Counted from the first letter of the stretch, positions 25,988-33,483 are shown. The stretch is DNA of 36,790 nt from Polaromonas sp. (GCA_013823505.1 PNMH01000035.1:1-36790); one strand, 5' to 3'. Notes: generated by a model from the sequence alone, not told the origin. Translations and numbers: made by a program.

Positions 25988-26989
25988 ATGAAACGCCTGA
26001 TGCTCAAAACCCTCGTCGCCGCCCTCGCCGTGACCGCCTTCGGCACTGTCCACGCGCAGGACAAGACCATCAAGTTCGCGACCCAGAACCCCAAGGGTCA
26101 CCCCATCGTGATGGGCATGGAAAAGTTCGCCGAGCTCGTGGCGGCCAAGTCGGGCGGCAAGATCAAGGTCAACCTCTTCCCCGGCGGCACGCTGGGCAGC
26201 GACCAGGCCAACGTCTCGGCCATCCAGGGCGGCACGCTGGAGATGGCGTCGATGAACTCGGGCATCTTCGCCAGCCAGGTCAAGGAATTCGCGATTTACG
26301 ACTTCCCCTTCATGTTCGCGAACTCCAAGGAAGCCGACGCCGTGGTCGACGGCCCGTTCGGCAAGAAGCTGCACGACAAGCTGCAGGAGAAGGGCCTGAT
26401 CGGCCTGGCCTACTTCGAGCTGGGCTTTCGCAACATCACCAACAGCAAGCGCCCCATCACCAAGCTGGAAGACCTCGAAGGCCTCAAGCTGCGCGTGATC
26501 CCCAACCCGATCAACGTGGACTGGGTGAAGGCCCTGGGCGCCAACCCCACGCCCCTGCCCTTCCCCGAGGTGTACGCCGCGCTGGAGCAGAAAGCTATCG
26601 ACGGCCAGGAAAACCCGATCACGGTGATCAACGCCAACAAGTTCTACGAAGTGCAGAAGCACGTGGTGCTGAGCAACCACCAGTACAACCCGCAGTCCGT
26701 GGTCATCAGCAAGAAGTTCTGGGACACCCTGGACGCTGCGCAGAAAAAGATCATTGCCGACTCAGCAGTGGAAGCCGCCAAGTACCAGCGCGAGCAGGCA
26801 CGAGGCCAGGTGGCCGCCGCGCTGGACAACATGAAAAAGGGCGGCATGCAGGTGAGCGAACTCTCCCCGGCCGAAACCGAAAAGCTGCGTGACCGCATGC
26901 GCCCGGTGGTCGCCAAATACTCGGTGGCCGTGGGCCAGGAAACCATGCAGAGCCTGCAGGCCGAGCTGATCAAGGTGCGCAGCAAATAA
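25988..26989 (+). CDS. TRAP transporter substrate-binding protein (DctP family)
   Basis: A 333-residue periplasmic receptor with a signal peptide (basic MKRLMLK, hydrophobic core, VHA cleavage at residue 23). Seen: KFAELVAAKSGGKIKVNLFP, ELGFRNITNSKRPITKLEDL, and LKLRVIPNP with Arg169, which in this family binds the substrate carboxylate. WDTLDAAQKKIIADSAVEAA is the usual C-terminal helix. The ATG at 25988 has GGAGA upstream. It completes the TRAP system with the DctQ and DctM genes upstream. It is clearly paralogous to the orphan receptor at 29709-30725. Next to aroQ and a quinate/shikimate-type dehydrogenase, a cyclic hydroxy acid is the likely ligand (inference). Confidence 0.93.
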   Translation: MKRLMLKTLVAALAVTAFGTVHAQDKTIKFATQNPKGHPIVMGMEKFAELVAAKSGGKIKVNLFPGGTLGSDQANVSAIQGGTLEMASMNSGIFASQVKEFAIYDFPFMFANSKEADAVVDGPFGKKLHDKLQEKGLIGLAYFELGFRNITNSKRPITKLEDLEGLKLRVIPNPINVDWVKALGANPTPLPFPEVYAALEQKAIDGQENPITVINANKFYEVQKHVVLSNHQYNPQSVVISKKFWDTLDAAQKKIIADSAVEAAKYQREQARGQVAAALDNMKKGGMQVSELSPAETEKLRDRMRPVVAKYSVAVGQETMQSLQAELIKVRSK

Positions 26990-26997
26990 TCGGCCAT

Positions 26998-27039
26998 GCG
27001 TGTGGGGGTGCCGGTCAACCGACCGGCACCCCCGCACGC
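26998..27039 (+). other. Very strong 19-bp hairpin between DctP and aroQ
   Basis: Bases 26998-27016 pair with 27021-27039 without a gap (one G-T pair), closing on the tetraloop AACC. It starts 8 bases after the DctP stop and ends 23 bases before aroQ. There is no T run after it, so it is not a classical terminator. Intercistronic hairpins after transporter binding-protein genes often protect the upstream mRNA and damp expression of the next gene; that role is inferred. Confidence 0.75.
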
Positions 27040-27062
27040 ACCCACAACCCTCTGGAGAAAAG

Positions 27063-27509
27063 ATGAAAGTTCTCGTCCTGCACGGCATCAACCTCAACAT
27101 GTTCGGCAAGCGCGACCCCAAGCAGTACGGCACCATCACGCTGGACCAGATCAACGACCGGCTGAGCGCGCTGGGCCAGGAGCTGGGCGTGGCGGTGGAG
27201 AACTTCCAGACCAACTTCGAAGGCGCCATGTGCGAGCGCATCCACCAGGCCCACCACGACAAGGTGGACGCGGTGGTGATCAACGCGGGCGCCTGGACCC
27301 ACTACAGCTACGGTATTCGCGACGCACTGGGCATCCTGACCTGTCCGATCGTCGAGGTGCACATGTCCAACATCCACGCCCGCGAGGCGTTTCGCCACCA
27401 CTCGGTGCTTTCCGACATCGTGCAAGGCCAGATCGCGGGCTTCGGCGTCGACAGTTATCTGCTGGGCCTGCGCACTGCCGTGAGCCACGCGCAAGCCCAA
27501 AAGGCCTGA
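27063..27509 (+). CDS. aroQ: Type II 3-dehydroquinate dehydratase
   Basis: A 148-residue type II dehydroquinase, which interconverts 3-dehydroquinate and 3-dehydroshikimate; the family works as a dodecamer in the cytoplasm. Seen: HGINLNMFGKRDPKQYG with the catalytic Tyr22, INAGAWTHYSYGIRDAL with Asn74 and His80, and EVHMSNIHAREAFRHH with His100, Arg107 and Arg111. All residues known to matter in the M. tuberculosis enzyme have counterparts; the common NHEG reads NFEG here. ATG 27063 follows TGGAGA. It follows the TRAP genes and precedes an AroE-family dehydrogenase, so it is probably the catabolic (quinate to dehydroshikimate) enzyme rather than the biosynthetic one. Confidence 0.92.
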   Translation: MKVLVLHGINLNMFGKRDPKQYGTITLDQINDRLSALGQELGVAVENFQTNFEGAMCERIHQAHHDKVDAVVINAGAWTHYSYGIRDALGILTCPIVEVHMSNIHAREAFRHHSVLSDIVQGQIAGFGVDSYLLGLRTAVSHAQAQKA

Positions 27510-27537
27510 AGCGTTGGCGCCTCGAATCCGCACCACC

Positions 27538-28371
27538 ATGATCAACGGCAACACCGAGCTCATCGCCCACATTGGCTACCCGACGCACAGCTTCAAGTCG
27601 CCAATGATCTACAACCCCTACTTCGAGCAGGCGGGCGTGAACGTGGTCGTGGTGCCGATGGGCTGCCAGACACCCGACTACCCCGGGTTCCTCAAGTCGG
27701 TCTTCACGCTCACCAACGTCCGTGGTGCGCTCATCACCATGCCGCACAAGGTCGTCACGGTCGGCTTGCTCGACGACGTCACGCCCACCGTGAAGGTGGC
27801 CGGCGCCTGCAACGCCGTGAAGCGCCTGCCGGACGGACGCCTGGTCGGTGACCAGTTCGACGGTGCCGGCTTCGTGCGCGGGGTCCAGCGCAAGGGCCTG
27901 AACCTGACCGGCGCGCGCGCGCTGGTGGTGGGCAGCGGCGGCGTGGGTTGCGCCATCGCGGCCTCGCTCGCCGGCGCGGGCGTGGCGGCCATCAGCCTCT
28001 TTGACGTGAACACCGCGTCCGCCGAGGCCCTGGGCCAGCGCATCCGCGACCACCACCCGGCCATCACCGTGAGCACCGGCAGCAACGACCCCGCCGGCTT
28101 TGACCTCGTGGTCAACGCGACGCCGATGGGCATGAACGAAGGCGACCCGCTGCCTCTCGATGTCACGCGCCTGCAACCGCACACCTTCGTGGGCGAGGTG
28201 GTCATGCGCACCGAGACCACGGCTTTTCTCGCAGCAGCGCGGGCACGCGGCTGCCAGGTGCAGGTGGGCTCGGACATGCTGTTTGAACAGATCCCCGCGT
28301 ACCTCGAATTCTTCGGCCTGCCCACCACCACCGCCGAGGTGTTGCGCTCGGTGGCGCGGCTGAGCTACTGA
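27538..28371 (+). CDS. AroE-family quinate/shikimate dehydrogenase, probably NAD-dependent
   Basis: A 277-residue shikimate/quinate dehydrogenase paralog. Seen: GYPTHSFKSPMIYN (substrate site), ALITMPHK with the catalytic Lys71, GDQFDGAG with Asp108, Rossmann turn GSGGVG (132-137), and LFDVNT at the end of the second strand, where Asp156 replaces the NRT of NADP enzymes; NATPMGM follows. The acidic residue suggests NAD+, as in the catabolic quinate/shikimate dehydrogenase QsuD of Corynebacterium. It lies 28 bases after aroQ in the same direction, consistent with oxidation of quinate or shikimate just before the dehydratase step. Start ATG 27538 has a weak ribosome site. Which substrate is preferred cannot be told. 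Confidence 0.88.
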   Translation: MINGNTELIAHIGYPTHSFKSPMIYNPYFEQAGVNVVVVPMGCQTPDYPGFLKSVFTLTNVRGALITMPHKVVTVGLLDDVTPTVKVAGACNAVKRLPDGRLVGDQFDGAGFVRGVQRKGLNLTGARALVVGSGGVGCAIAASLAGAGVAAISLFDVNTASAEALGQRIRDHHPAITVSTGSNDPAGFDLVVNATPMGMNEGDPLPLDVTRLQPHTFVGEVVMRTETTAFLAAARARGCQVQVGSDMLFEQIPAYLEFFGLPTTTAEVLRSVARLSY

Positions 28372-28378
28372 CCCCGGC

Positions 28379-29248
28379 GTGGTCGACCGCGCTGCGATCA
28401 AGCACCCCGCCCTGGGCATCGCGCTGGTGATCGGCGCCACGCTGTGCTTTGCCCTGCTCGATACCACCTCGCAGTTTGTGGGCCCCGTCGTGCCCGTGGT
28501 GATGGCGGTCTGGCTGCGCTACGTCACCCAGACCGTGATGACCACCGCCCTGCTGATGCCGCAGCGTGGACGCAGCCTGCTGCACACCCGGGCGCCGGGC
28601 TGGCACCTCGGGCGCGGGGTGCTGATGGTGGGCTCCAGCGTGGCGGCCTTCATCAGCCTGCGGCATGTGCCGGTGGGCGAGTTCACGGCCATCATGATGC
28701 TGGTGCCGCTGGTGGTCACCCTGCTGGCCGCGCTGATGCTGCGCGAACGCGTGTCCGCACTGTCCTGGACGCTGGTGGCCGGGGGCCTGGTGGGTGCCCT
28801 GATCGTCATCCGGCCCAAAGGCAGCGACTTCCACGGCGCCATGCTGATGCCCCTGCTGCTGGTGCTGGTGAACGCCGCCTACCAGATCGTGACCAGCCGC
28901 ATGGTGCGCACCGAAGACCCGGGCACCATGCATTTCTACACCGGGCTGCTCGGGCTGGTCTGTTGTTCGCTGGTGCTGCCCTGGGCCTGGGCGCCCATGG
29001 CCGACTGGCGGTTGTGGGTGCTCGCGGGGCTGATGGGGGTGTTCGGCTCCATCGGCCACTACCTGCTGATTCAGGCCTACCACCACGCGCCAGCCTCGCG
29101 CCTCACGCCCTACATGTACGCCCAGATCGCCTTCGCCACACTGGCCGGCTGGCTGGTGTTCGGCCACACGCCCGACGCCTGGTCGGTCGCGGGCATTGCG
29201 CTCATCGCGCTGTGCGGCGGGCTGGGCGTGCGGGTGCGGCGGGGCTGA
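28379..29248 (+). CDS. DMT superfamily transporter (EamA)
   Basis: A 289-residue ten-helix EamA transporter starting with GTG only 8 bases after the dehydrogenase stop, so it is very likely the last gene of the dctQMP-aroQ-dehydrogenase unit. Seen: LGIALVIGATLCFALLDTTS, the VPVVMAVWLRYVTQTVMTTA stretch, SLRHVPVGEFTAIMMLVPLV, and GVFGSIGHYLLIQAYHHAPA followed by SRLTPYMYAQI. The substrate is unknown; location suggests export or import of an intermediate of the same pathway. Its last 47 bases overlap the end of the minus-strand aroQ-like gene. Confidence 0.85.
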   Translation: MVDRAAIKHPALGIALVIGATLCFALLDTTSQFVGPVVPVVMAVWLRYVTQTVMTTALLMPQRGRSLLHTRAPGWHLGRGVLMVGSSVAAFISLRHVPVGEFTAIMMLVPLVVTLLAALMLRERVSALSWTLVAGGLVGALIVIRPKGSDFHGAMLMPLLLVLVNAAYQIVTSRMVRTEDPGTMHFYTGLLGLVCCSLVLPWAWAPMADWRLWVLAGLMGVFGSIGHYLLIQAYHHAPASRLTPYMYAQIAFATLAGWLVFGHTPDAWSVAGIALIALCGGLGVRVRRG

Positions 29249-29699
29249 TCTGTTGCTCGGCAGCCAGCTCCACCAGCGCGCGCAAGCCGCTGGTGTAGGA
29301 GCGCCAGCCCAGGCCCTGGATGGTGGCCTTCACCGCGGGCGAAATGATGGAATGCGCTCGCCACGCTTCGCGCGCGGCGATGTTGGACATGTGGATCTCC
29401 AGCACGGGAAATGGCATGGCCTTGATCGCGTCGTGCAGCGGCACCCCATGCTGCGTCAGGCCCGCTGGATTGAGCAGCGCACCGGCCACGCTGTCGATGC
29501 GCTGGTGCAGCTTGTCGATCAGCACACCTTCGTGGTTGGACTGCAGGATTTCGATCCGCACATCCAGCTCGCGCGCCAGGCTTTGCAGCTTGTCGTTGAT
29601 TTCCGCGAGTGTGGTGGTGCCGTAGATGTGCGGTTCGCGCCGCCCGAACAGATTGAGGTTCGGGCCGTGCAGCACGAGGAACTTCATGGGTGTCGTCAT
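29202..29699 (-). CDS. Divergent type II dehydroquinase-like protein (second AroQ)
   Basis: A 165-residue AroQ-family protein. The N-terminal half is canonical: HGPNLNLFGRREPHIYG with Tyr26, SNHEG, and Asn77. The active-site strand departs from the family: NPAGLTQHG has Gln83 where the catalytic His of the LTHTS pattern sits, with a His one position later. EIHMSNIAAREAWRAH keeps His103, Arg110 and Arg114 but changes HARE to AARE. A basic, Pro/Ala-rich tail follows (151-165). It begins 9 bases after a TRAP receptor gene. It may act on a different substrate, work weakly, or be regulatory. ATG 29697-29699 is used; an ATG 4 codons later is possible. Confidence 0.82.
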   Translation of the reverse strand: MTTPMKFLVLHGPNLNLFGRREPHIYGTTTLAEINDKLQSLARELDVRIEILQSNHEGVLIDKLHQRIDSVAGALLNPAGLTQHGVPLHDAIKAMPFPVLEIHMSNIAAREAWRAHSIISPAVKATIQGLGWRSYTSGLRALVELAAEQQISPAAPARPARRTAR

Positions 29700-29708
29700 G
29701 CCGGTTCT

Positions 29709-30725
29709 TCAACGCTGGATGCGGGCGAGTTCGGTGCTGTAGAGCTTGACGATCTCGGCGTCGTAGCTCGCTGCCAGCTTGTCGGTGACGGGCTTGACCG
29801 CCTGACCAATGCGGCGCTGCTCAAGCGGGCTCAACTCGTTGAACAACATGCCCTTGGCCTGCAACTCGCCCACAGCACGCTGCGCGGCGGCACGGCTGGT
29901 TTCGCGCTGGTAGGCACGCGATTCGTTCGCAGCCTCGGTGAGGATGCGTTGTTCGGTCGCGGAGAGGCGGTCCCAGAAACGCTTGCTCACCAGCAGGATG
30001 TTGGCCGCGTACACGTGGTTGGTGGCGCTCACGTATTTCTGCACCTCGAAGAACTTGTTCGACAGGATCACGGCAAACGGATTCTCCTGGCCATCGACCG
30101 CGCGCGATTCCAGCGCACCGTAGAGCTCGGCGAAGGGCATCGGCACCGGGTTGGCCTTGAGCGCCTTGAAGGTCTCCAGAAACACCGGGTTGGGAATCAC
30201 GCGCAGCTTCAGCCCGTTAAAGTCCTCCGCGCGGGTGATCGGGCGGCGGCTGTTGGTCACGTTGCGAAAGCCCAGGTCCCAGTAGCCCAGCGACACCAGG
30301 CCCTTGTCGGGCAGTCGGGCCAGCAAGGCCTGGCCAAAGGGTCCGTCGAGCAGGGCATCGGCCTGCGCAAAGTTGGCCACCGCAAAGGGAAAGTCCACCA
30401 GACCGAACTCCCTGACGATGCCGGCCAGCGAGGTGGTGGCCGGCGCGGTCATTTCCTGCACACCGCCCTGCAGCGCCGACTGCTGCTGCAGTTCGTTGCC
30501 CAGTGTCGACGACGGGAACTCTTGCACCTTCATCTTGCCGCCACTCTTGGTGGCCACCAGCTCGGCGAAGCGCTTCACACCCAGGCTCACCGGGTGGTCC
30601 GCGTTGTTCAGGTGACCGAATTTGATCACCCGCTCCTGGATGTCCTGGGCCTGGGTCAGGGTGGCGCTGGCCACGAAGCCAATGGCCACCAGGCACCGAA
30701 GGAAAGAAGATGGGGTTGTGCGCAT
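29709..30725 (-). CDS. Orphan TRAP transporter substrate-binding protein (DctP family)
   Basis: A 338-residue periplasmic receptor with a signal peptide (cleavage after TQA, near 26). Seen: KRFAELVATKSGGKMKVQEF, the WDLGFRNVTNSRRPITRAED stretch, and LKLRVIPNP with the carboxylate-binding Arg175, then AVDGQENPFAV. It is a close paralog of the DctP at 25988 but has no DctQ or DctM genes beside it, so it may share the permease encoded 3-6 kb away or serve as a sensor. It forms a two-gene unit with the divergent AroQ, read away from an IclR regulator gene with a palindrome between. Start ATG 30723-30725. Confidence 0.9.
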   Translation of the reverse strand: MRTTPSSFLRCLVAIGFVASATLTQAQDIQERVIKFGHLNNADHPVSLGVKRFAELVATKSGGKMKVQEFPSSTLGNELQQQSALQGGVQEMTAPATTSLAGIVREFGLVDFPFAVANFAQADALLDGPFGQALLARLPDKGLVSLGYWDLGFRNVTNSRRPITRAEDFNGLKLRVIPNPVFLETFKALKANPVPMPFAELYGALESRAVDGQENPFAVILSNKFFEVQKYVSATNHVYAANILLVSKRFWDRLSATEQRILTEAANESRAYQRETSRAAAQRAVGELQAKGMLFNELSPLEQRRIGQAVKPVTDKLAASYDAEIVKLYSTELARIQR

Positions 30726-30803
30726 GAAATGTCTCCGTGATGTCTCAGCGAAGTCTCGGGATTCGCCCCGCTGGCATGGGTATTCTTGAAGCCGTTTGAG
30801 AAA

Positions 30804-30824
30804 GTCTTTCTGAATTGGAAAGAC
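30804..30824. promoter_or_regulatory. Palindrome between the orphan DctP and IclR genes
   Basis: GTCTTTC (30804-30810) and GAAAGAC (30818-30824) are perfect complements around the 7-base spacer TGAATTG; flanking GAAA/TTTC pieces extend the symmetry. It lies in the 128-base region between divergent genes, 30 bases before the IclR start. That is the typical position and form of an IclR-family operator acting on both promoters. Binding by the adjacent IclR is inferred. Confidence 0.6.
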
Positions 30825-30853
30825 GTTTCTTCATATGAAAAGGAGACATCGAC

Positions 30854-31645
30854 ATGAGCATGGCACTGGACCGGGGCCTCTCGCTGCTGGAGCATCTTGC
30901 GGCCCACCCGGAGGGCATGCCGCTGGCGCTGCTGGCCTCGGAGCTGGACATCCCGCTGAGCGCTTGCCACCGCCTGCTGGGAGCGTTGCAGCAGCGCGGT
31001 TATGTGCGCCAGGTGCGCGAGCAGGGCGACTACACGCTCACCACCCGGATCGTCTCGCTCGGCCTGGGTTACCTCAGCGGGGCTGGCATCGTCGACATCG
31101 CAGAGCCCCTCATCGACCGGCTGGCGCAAAGCTCGGGCGAACTGGTGCGGCTGTCCATCATTGACGACGACCGCCTGACCTGGGTGGCCAAGGCGCAGGG
31201 CGTTCGCAAGGGCTTGCGCTACGACCCCGACATGGGCATGGACGCGCGCCTGTCCTGCACCGCGTCCGGCCATGCGTGGTTGCTCACCCTGAGCGATGAG
31301 CGTGCCCTGGAACTGGTCAGCCGCCAGGGGTTCGGCGCGCCCAAGGACTACGGTCCCAAGGCGCCGACCACGGTGAAGGCGCTGCTCGGGTTCCTGCACG
31401 CCGCCCGCGTACGCGGCTTCGCCATGATCGACGAGGCGTTTGCGCCGGGCATGACCGCCATGGCCGCGCCCGTGATGCGACGGGGCCAGGCGATCGGGGT
31501 GATCAGCATTGCCGGGCCGCGCATCCGGCTCACGCCGCAGCGCATGCTCGACCTGGCGCCGGCGCTGATGGCGGCCACCGCCGAGCTGGGCCCGATCAGC
31601 AACGCCTCCAGCCTGTTTGGACGACCGCCGCTGGGCAAGGCCTGA
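30854..31645 (+). CDS. IclR family transcriptional regulator
   Basis: A 263-residue IclR regulator: an N-terminal winged HTH (about 1-70, ALDRGLSLLEHLAAHPEGMP, then LSACHRLLGALQQRGYV) and a C-terminal effector domain (about 80-250, RLSCTASGHAWLLTLSDERA and GFAMIDEAFAPGMTAMAAPV, then GVISIAGPRIRLT). ATG 30854 has AGGAG at 30841-30845. It is divergent from the orphan DctP / AroQ-like pair, with a palindrome in between, and so probably senses a compound handled by them. It converges on the dehydroshikimate dehydratase gene with a 7-base gap. Confidence 0.9.
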   Translation: MSMALDRGLSLLEHLAAHPEGMPLALLASELDIPLSACHRLLGALQQRGYVRQVREQGDYTLTTRIVSLGLGYLSGAGIVDIAEPLIDRLAQSSGELVRLSIIDDDRLTWVAKAQGVRKGLRYDPDMGMDARLSCTASGHAWLLTLSDERALELVSRQGFGAPKDYGPKAPTTVKALLGFLHAARVRGFAMIDEAFAPGMTAMAAPVMRRGQAIGVISIAGPRIRLTPQRMLDLAPALMAATAELGPISNASSLFGRPPLGKA

Positions 31646-31652
31646 GGCGGCT

Positions 31653-32564
31653 TCACCCCCGAGGGGTCTTCAGGCGCATCTGGTTCGGCAGCGGCATCGA
31701 GCGGCGCATCACGTCTTCGGCCAGCCAGAGCGCCGATCGGCGGGCGCGCTCGGCCACCATCGGCAGCGGCATCTGCTGGTAGTCGTCGTTGAACACCTCG
31801 AAGCTGTAGTCGCCCTCGTAGCCCAGCGCATCGAGCTTGAGCACCAGCTCGACCAGCTGTTCGCTGTGCACACCCTCACCGGGAAACACACGAAAGGTGC
31901 GCGCGGTGGTCATGCGCTCCTCGAAGGTCTTGGTCTCCTGCCACATGAAGTCGGCGAGTTGCACCAGGAAGATCTTGGAAGGATCGAGGTAGTCGATCTC
32001 GTCCAGCGGGGTCTTGGCCGCGAAGATGTGGAACGAATCGATGCCCAGCCCGAGGTTGGGGCAATCGGCGCGGCAGACCACGTCCCACGCGGTGGTGAAC
32101 TCGTTGATCGTTCGGCCCCAGGACAGGCCCTCGTATGCGATGCGGATGCCGAAAGGAATCGCCAGCATCGCCAACTTGCGCAGGTCGCGTGCAATGTGAT
32201 CCAGGTCTTGCGAGGCGTGCACCGAGGTCGACGAACAGGCCAGCAGCACCTTGCAGTCCAGCGCGGCACACATCTCGAGCATGCTCTTGGCGATGTCGAC
32301 TTTGTAGTGGTGCAGGTGGCCCGAGAGGCCCTCGAAGTCGCGCAGCACCTGGAAGCCGGTGCCGCGCAGGCCGCTGTCTTTCACCGCCTGCACCGCAGCA
32401 CCCAGGCCGCCGGGGTGCCCCACCAGATCGTTGGCCTTGAGCATCACCTGCGTGAAGCCCGCGTCCTTCATGGCGGCGAGCTTGGCCTCCAGCGGGCCCG
32501 CCAACGTGATGGTGTCCATGCCGAAGCCGCTGATGGCCTCGGTCGCCGCGCGTTTGGAATTCAT
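31653..32564 (-). CDS. quiC: 3-dehydroshikimate dehydratase, TIM-barrel subunit (QuiC-like)
   Basis: A 303-residue xylose-isomerase-like TIM barrel. Seen: metal-ligand positions of bacterial dehydroshikimate dehydratases, namely Glu145 in AYEGLSWGRTINEF, Asp176 and His179 in GIDSFHIF, Gln202 in LVQLADFMW, and Glu256 in YSFEVFND, plus FRVFPGEG. The enzyme turns 3-dehydroshikimate into protocatechuate with a divalent metal. In Pseudomonas QuiC1 and Corynebacterium QsuB this domain is the N-terminal part of one chain with an HPPD-like domain; here that domain is the separate gene 4 bases upstream. ATG 32562-32564. The quinate-type transporter, dehydratase and dehydrogenase genes nearby support the role; another sugar-phosphate isomerase function is less likely. 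Confidence 0.82.
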   Translation of the reverse strand: MNSKRAATEAISGFGMDTITLAGPLEAKLAAMKDAGFTQVMLKANDLVGHPGGLGAAVQAVKDSGLRGTGFQVLRDFEGLSGHLHHYKVDIAKSMLEMCAALDCKVLLACSSTSVHASQDLDHIARDLRKLAMLAIPFGIRIAYEGLSWGRTINEFTTAWDVVCRADCPNLGLGIDSFHIFAAKTPLDEIDYLDPSKIFLVQLADFMWQETKTFEERMTTARTFRVFPGEGVHSEQLVELVLKLDALGYEGDYSFEVFNDDYQQMPLPMVAERARRSALWLAEDVMRRSMPLPNQMRLKTPRG

Positions 32565-32568
32565 GGCC

Positions 32569-33483
32569 TCAAGCCTTTTCACTGTGGACCAGCTCGAACA
32601 CCACCGAACCGAGGTAGGTCTTGCTGATGGCGCCGCGCTGCTCGGTGTGGGCCGCCTGCGTTTCGACAAATTCCACACCCAGGGCGCGCAGCGCCTTCAC
32701 CGCGGCCAGCACGTCGGGCACGCCCAGCCCGATGCGTTGAAGCCGCTCGTCGCTGTCGACCACATGGAGCTCGGGTTCGATCAACTGCAGCATGAAACGG
32801 TTGGCCGGGTCCAGGGCGGGCACCCGCAACAACATGCCCTTGGGCATGATGCCGAAGCGCTGCTCATCGGGAATCAGCTCGGCACCAAAGAGCTCGCTGT
32901 AGAACGCTATCCAGTCGTTGCTGCGCTCGGGCCCGATGTACTGCACGACGCCGAAGAAGTGGATGCCGGCGGTGGCCGGCGGGTGCTGGTCCACCGAGGG
33001 GATGGGCACAAAGTCCACGTTGTAGATGGAGAACTCCTTGTACCGGTCCACAAAGTAAATGCGGCTGCTGCCCGCGCCGTGGATGGCCGGGATGTTGAGC
33101 TCCATCACCTCGGCGCGGGTGGTGACCGACCAGGCGCCTCGCTCCAGCACGCACTTGTAGGCCGCGCCGGCATCGCGCACCCGCAAGGCCATGGCCGACA
33201 GCGTGGCCACACCGCTGCCGTGCCCGGCTCCCCGCGCGTCCACCGGATGGGCGTTGACCACGATGTTGAGGTCGCCCTGGCGGTACAGCAGCACCTCGCG
33301 CGAGCGGTGGCGCGCCACGGGTCGAAAGCCCATCATCTCCAGCACCTGGCCCAGGGCCTGCGGCTGCGACGTGGCGTATTCAATGAACTCGATGCCATCC
33401 AGCCCCAACGGGTTGGCAGCGTCACTGAAAGAAGCTTGCAGGGGCTCTCGGCCCTCGGTGGGGTTGAGCAGCAGGTCACTCAT
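32569..33483 (-). CDS. HPPD-like (VOC-fold) partner of dehydroshikimate dehydratase
   Basis: A 304-residue protein with two vicinal-oxygen-chelate halves resembling 4-hydroxyphenylpyruvate dioxygenase. Seen: first half LDGIEFIEYATSQPQALGQV; second half TAGIHFFGVVQYIGPERSND, WIAFYSELFGAELIPDEQRF, and SVVFELVHSEKA. Of the three metal ligands expected in HPPD, His175 and Glu297 are present, but the second His is Arg250 (ERLQRIGLGV, where HPPD has a QHIAL-type pattern), so normal dioxygenase activity is doubtful. It is read just before the TIM-barrel gene (4-base gap), the reverse of the domain order in QuiC1. ATG 33481-33483 follows GGAG by 8 bases. Divergent from an IclR regulator. Confidence 0.78.
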   Translation of the reverse strand: MSDLLLNPTEGREPLQASFSDAANPLGLDGIEFIEYATSQPQALGQVLEMMGFRPVARHRSREVLLYRQGDLNIVVNAHPVDARGAGHGSGVATLSAMALRVRDAGAAYKCVLERGAWSVTTRAEVMELNIPAIHGAGSSRIYFVDRYKEFSIYNVDFVPIPSVDQHPPATAGIHFFGVVQYIGPERSNDWIAFYSELFGAELIPDEQRFGIMPKGMLLRVPALDPANRFMLQLIEPELHVVDSDERLQRIGLGVPDVLAAVKALRALGVEFVETQAAHTEQRGAISKTYLGSVVFELVHSEKA

